A program made the translations under genes and the position numbers. From Macrostomum hystrix (taxonomy: Eukaryota; Platyhelminthes; Macrostomidae): a DNA stretch of 64,000 nt. The stretch lies in assembly GCA_950097015.1 (NCBI GenBank), contig CATNEN010000007.1, forward strand, positions 5,322,001 to 5,386,000, given 5' to 3'. Positions 60,155 to 64,000 of this stretch are shown here, in pieces (the stretch's first letter is position 1; each line of letters opens with the position of its first letter). The notes below the pieces were generated by a model. It ran no database searches, had not been told where the DNA came from, and saw only the letters and a program-made list of their open reading frames with translations.

Positions 60155-60917
60155 TCAGTTGGCAGCGGCAGCCCGATCGCCAGAGTCGCTTCCGCCGCTA
60201 CCCGAAGGAGCATCTCTCCGGGGCGGCATCCGCTCGTTCACCTTATCAATGGCCTTGGCCTCCTCGAAGCCGCTGATCTTGTGGTGCGGATTGAAACCGA
60301 CAACCGCTGCGGTAGACAAGAGCATAAGGTGGCGTCTGAGCAATATTATCGGGATTTAATACAGAAAGAAACATGGCAGCAACAATCGATCGATTATAAA
60401 GGAGTGGGGTGGGTGGCGGTATCGTTCGATTATAGAGAAAGGGGTGGGTGGCGTTATCAATATATTATGGAAGAGTGGGGTGGGTAGCGATATCGATCGA
60501 TTATTAAGGAGTGGGGTGGGTGGCAGAATCGATCGATGATTAAGGAGTGGGGTGGGTGGCAGTATCGTTCGATTATTAAGTAGTGGGGTGGGTGGCAGTA
60601 TCGATCGATTATTAAGGAGTGGGGTGGGTGACAGTATCGATCGATTATGGAGAAAGGGGTGGGTGGCGTTATTGATTAATTATGGAGGTGTGGGTGGGTG
60701 GCTAAAGCGCAATACACAAAGAACTGCTACTCACCACTGGACAGTGACTCCTTGCCACCGCTGAGCACACCTATTGGCAGCATGCCATTGGGTGTGAGTC
60801 CTTTTAGCTCCAGCACCGATTCCGATTCTTCTCGCAGTACAGTGAACACGCGGGCCATTTTACCTATGGCGCGGATCTTGTTTCGAATCACCTCCTTACG
60901 GGCGGCCATGGCGTTAG
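60155..60917 (-). CDS. PPP3C: Calcineurin A catalytic subunit, last two coding exons only
   Basis: C-terminal part of the Ca2+/calmodulin-dependent protein phosphatase 2B catalytic subunit. Exon 60917-60735 encodes the calmodulin-binding region ([20 protein letters not shown], then [17 protein letters not shown]). It joins exon 60306-60155, which encodes the autoinhibitory segment [20 protein letters not shown] and ends after a short Gly/Ser/Ala tail (stop 60157-60155). Both regions are almost residue for residue like vertebrate PPP3CA. The join runs SLSSAVVGF with no equivalent of the roughly ten-residue acidic peptide (..EAIEADE..) that vertebrates add or skip by alternative splicing; the 428-bp intron, mostly a 36-bp repeat, shows no such exon. 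The catalytic domain, calcineurin-B-binding helix and start codon are not visible between here and the right edge, so the gene is partial in this window. Confidence 0.9.
60385..60700. repeat. 36-bp minisatellite in the calcineurin intron, about 8 units
   Basis: Imperfect unit gattattaaggagtggggtgg plus gtggcagtatcgatc. Confidence 0.93.
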
Positions 60918-61039
60918 CTGGCGATTATGGGTCGGCGGGTCGGGGGATTGTAGAAAGATCGAATTTTTATGGAAAGCCTTTTTAAACTTAAAAAATGCTA
61001 TTAAGATTTGGGTCAAGGTGAGGAAGCGGCGGGTTGGGT

Positions 61040-61925
61040 TGGCTTTGGCACCGACCAAGTGGGTCAGGATGGAGCGGGTTGGGGAGGACACTGACCAAGT
61101 GGGTCAGGATGGAGTGGGTTGGGGAGGACACTGACCAAGTGGGTCAGGATGGAGCGGGTTGGGGAGGACACTGACCAAGTGGGTCAGGATGGAGTGGGTT
61201 GGGGAGGACACTGACCAAGTGGGTCAGGATGGAGTGGGTTGGGGGGACACTGACCAAGTGGGTCAGGATGGAGCGGGTTGGGGAGGACACTGACCAAGTG
61301 GGTCAGGATGGAGCGGGTTGGGGAGGACACTGACCAAGTGGGTCAGGATGGAGCGGGTTGGGGAGGACACTGACCAAGTGGGTCAGGATGGAGTGGGTTG
61401 GGGGGACACTGACCAAGTGGGTCAGGATGGAGCGGGTTGGGGAGGACACTGACCAAGTGGGTCAGGATGGAGCGGGTTGGGGAGGACACTGACCAAGTGG
61501 GTCAGGATGGAGCGGGTTGGGGGGACACTGACCAAGTGGGTCAGGATGGAGTGGGTTGGGGAGGACACTGACCAAGTGGGTCAGGATGGAGCGGGTTGGG
61601 GAGGACACTGACCAAGTGGGTCAGGATGGAGCGGGTTGGGGAGGACACTGACCAAGTGGGTCAGGATGGAGTGGGTTGGGGGGACACTGACTAAGTGGGT
61701 CAGGATGGAGCGGGTTGGGGAGGACACTGACCAAGTGGGTCAGGATGGAGCGGGTTGGGGAGGACACTGACCAAGTGGGTCAGGATGGAGCGGGTTGGGG
61801 AGGACACTGACCAAGTGGGTCAGGATGGAGCGGGTTGGGGAGGACACTGACCAAGTGGGTCAGGATGGAGCGGGTTGGGGGGGACACTGACCAAGTGGGT
61901 CAGGATGGAGCGGGTTGGGGTGGAC
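61040..61925. repeat. 40-bp G-rich minisatellite, about 22 units
   Basis: Unit gaccaagtgggtcaggatgg followed by agcgggttggggaggacact, with a one-base-shorter ggggggacact form and c/t variants. It lies upstream (5') of the visible calcineurin exons on the minus strand, probably in an intron. Confidence 0.96.
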
Positions 61926-62569
61926 ACTGCTAAAGTTGGTTGTGAAGGAAAAATATGCCTGTAATCCCCATTGTCAGGCACTCCTTCGCAACAGATTCCC
62001 AGACGAAATCTTCGCAAACACAGGGAGCAGAAGTGAAAGATGGTGACAGAGAGTATAGTATGTCACAGACGATGTGCAATACGTAATCAAAAGAGAAATA
62101 AGTGACAAACTAGAGTGCTATCTTAGCATTCGCAATGGAAGAAGACACATCGAGAAACAGGAAAGAAGCCTTAAGTTCTTAATAGCCAGAGTACAATGAG
62201 CACAGATTGACAGATTATTAAGGTAAAAAAAATCGAAAGAAAATTTCTTTAACAAAAAGCAACGCAATATTCAATCAAATTAGCATAGTCAGCATGCGGT
62301 GACAATAAAATACGGTTAGAAAAATAGACAGAGAAAGTATTTTTTAGACAGAAGCAAGTTTGCTTGCTTACCTGTTGGCACTAGGTGGGTTATTGAAAAA
62401 AGCAATAAAATTTCAATAGAATTTTTTCAATTTAATTTCGAGTTTTGACAGCGAAATTATAAAACTTAATCATCAAAATTAGTAGCTCTAAGTGGCATCA
62501 TTAAACAAATGGTGCTTATAGATGATTTACCGATGTGAATCAGAATTGTAAAAAATATTGGCCCCCTTA
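61926..62569. other. No exon seen; probably calcineurin intron
   Basis: AT-rich DNA. A donor-like word on the minus strand (caacag|gtaagc, near 62370-62380) was noted but has no recognisable exon. Confidence 0.4.
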
Positions 62570-63180
62570 TGGGATTGCTAGTCTGACCCTTGGATGAGAT
62601 GAAAAGAATGGATTGCTAGTCTAACCCTGGGATGAGATGAAAAGAATGGATTGCTAGTCTAACCCTGGGATGAGATGAAAAGAATGGATTGCTAGTCTAA
62701 CCCTGGGATGAGGTGAAGGATGGATTGCTAGTCTGACCCTTGGATGAGATGAAAAGAATGGATTGCTAGTCTAACCCTGGGATGAGGTGAAGGATGGATT
62801 GCTAGTCTGACCCTTGGATGAGATGAAAAGAATGGATTGCTAGTCTAACCCTTGGATGAGATGAAAAGAATGGATTGCTAGTCTAACCCTGGGATGAGGT
62901 GAAGGATGGATTGCTAGTCTGACCCTTGGATGAGATGAAAAGAATGGATTGCTAGTCTGGCCTTTGGATGAGGTGAAAAGAATGGATTGCTAGTCTGACC
63001 CTTGGATGAGGTGAAAAGAATGGATTGCTAGTCTAACCCTTGGATGAGGTGAAAAGAATGGATTGCTAGTCTGGCCCTTGGATGAGGTGAAAAGAATGGA
63101 TTGCTAGTCTGACCTTTGGATGAGGTGAAAAGAATGGATTGCTAGTCGAACCCTTGGATGAATTAAATAGAATGGATTGC
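62570..63180. repeat. 33-38-bp minisatellite, about 16 units
   Basis: Unit ggattgctagtctaaccctt plus ggatgagatgaaaagaat, alternating with a shorter form lacking aaaaga. Variants are mixed along the array. Confidence 0.94.
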
Positions 63181-63524
63181 AGGCAGTGGAACTATGAAAG
63201 ACGTCAAACAAAAGTTAATCACTAAGAGCTCACAGTGCTTCATTCGCTTATTCGATCTACAAAACTAAGCCTCAACTTAAAAAGCTTAGTGACAAAAAAA
63301 AAATGAAAAACTAGCATTTTCTTATGCAAGGATGCCGGCGCACTGTTGCTGGGGACATCTTACCCTTGGCTGAGCTATTTGAGCCTGAAAGCAAATTCAG
63401 GACTCTAAAATTGATTAAGCCCACGTACTCAAATGAAGGGATTAGCAATTAGTTAAGCTTAGCACTACAGGTGGACACGCGGGACACAAGCCACAGGTAA
63501 AATGAGAAAGTTTAAAACTGGTGG
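63181..63524. other. No gene seen between two arrays
   Basis: Short AT-rich single-copy stretch. Confidence 0.5.
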
Positions 63525-64000
63525 CACTCTACTTTCTCTAATCTCGAGATTCTGAAGACTCTACTTTCTCTAATCAGTAGATTCTGAAGACTCTACTTTC
63601 TCTAATCACGAGATTCTGAAGACTCTACTTTCTCTAATCACGAGATTCTGAAGACTCTACTTTCTCTAATCACAAGATTCTAAAGACTCTACTTTCTCTA
63701 ATCACGAGATTCTGAAGACTCTACTTTCTCTAATCACGAGATTCTGAAGACTCTACTTTCTCTAATCACGAGATTCTGAAGACTCTACTTTCTCTAATCA
63801 CGAGATTCTGAAGACTCTACTTTCTCTAATCACGAGATTTTGAAGACTCTACTTTCTCAAATCACGAGATTCTGAAGACTTTACTTTCTCTAATCTCGAG
63901 ATTCTGAAGACTCTACTTTCTCTAATCACGAGATTCTGAAGACTCTACTTTCTCTAATCACGAGATTCTGAAGACTCTACTTTCTCTAATCACGAGATTC
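63525..64000. repeat. 32-bp minisatellite running off the right edge
   Basis: Unit actctactttctctaatcac plus gagattctgaag, about 15 units in the window, nearly uniform. Confidence 0.95.

Overview
The window is nuclear DNA of an animal. Genes are split by GT-AG introns, the proteins are animal families (a complete Pax6, a RECQL4-type helicase, MMAA, the tail of calcineurin A), and tRNA-derived SINEs are present. A lophotrochozoan is likely. The moderate base composition, the very high load of simple tandem arrays and the shape of Pax6 would fit a free-living flatworm such as Macrostomum, but this is an inference and no sequence here proves the species.

Six protein genes could be reconstructed by joining exons in frame at GT-AG boundaries. 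(1) MMAA-type mitochondrial G3E GTPase, + strand, 1514-2959; its start codon is not in the visible exon. (2) pax6, + strand, 25206-31484, five coding exons, 701 aa. (3) RECQL4-type helicase, - strand, 43406-37555, six exons, 1271 aa. (4) A 603-aa protein of unknown role ending in a divergent dynein-light-chain (LC8)-like domain, + strand, 46374-48496. (5) A 191-aa polyQ protein with two predicted membrane helices, + strand, 53521-56335. (6) The last two coding exons of calcineurin A, - strand, 60917-60155; the rest of that gene lies beyond the right edge or was not found. pax6 and the helicase gene converge on a 5-kb block of satellites. The six genes do not form one pathway.

More than 30 tandem arrays occupy roughly a third of the window. 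Periods run from 2 to about 63 bp and nearly every array has its own unit sequence. They fill introns and intergenic DNA and mostly stop at or just outside exons. The largest (32.4-36.45 kb, 28-bp unit) is organised into 840-bp higher-order repeats; the 34-bp array at 7.0-8.7 kb has a 338-bp higher-order repeat.

The other stretches (9-20 kb, 43.4-46.4 kb, 50-53 kb and similar) hold no gene I can support. They include two SINEs with ATT tails, tRNA-like fragments, and a possible first non-coding exon upstream of pax6. The most unusual observations are the diversity of minisatellites, the 840-bp higher-order satellite, a 130-bp near-identical copy of the end of the membrane-protein gene beside another array, a 17-bp array bounded by identical 19-bp near-palindromes, and an MMAA first exon that would gain its AUG if a flatworm-type spliced leader were added.
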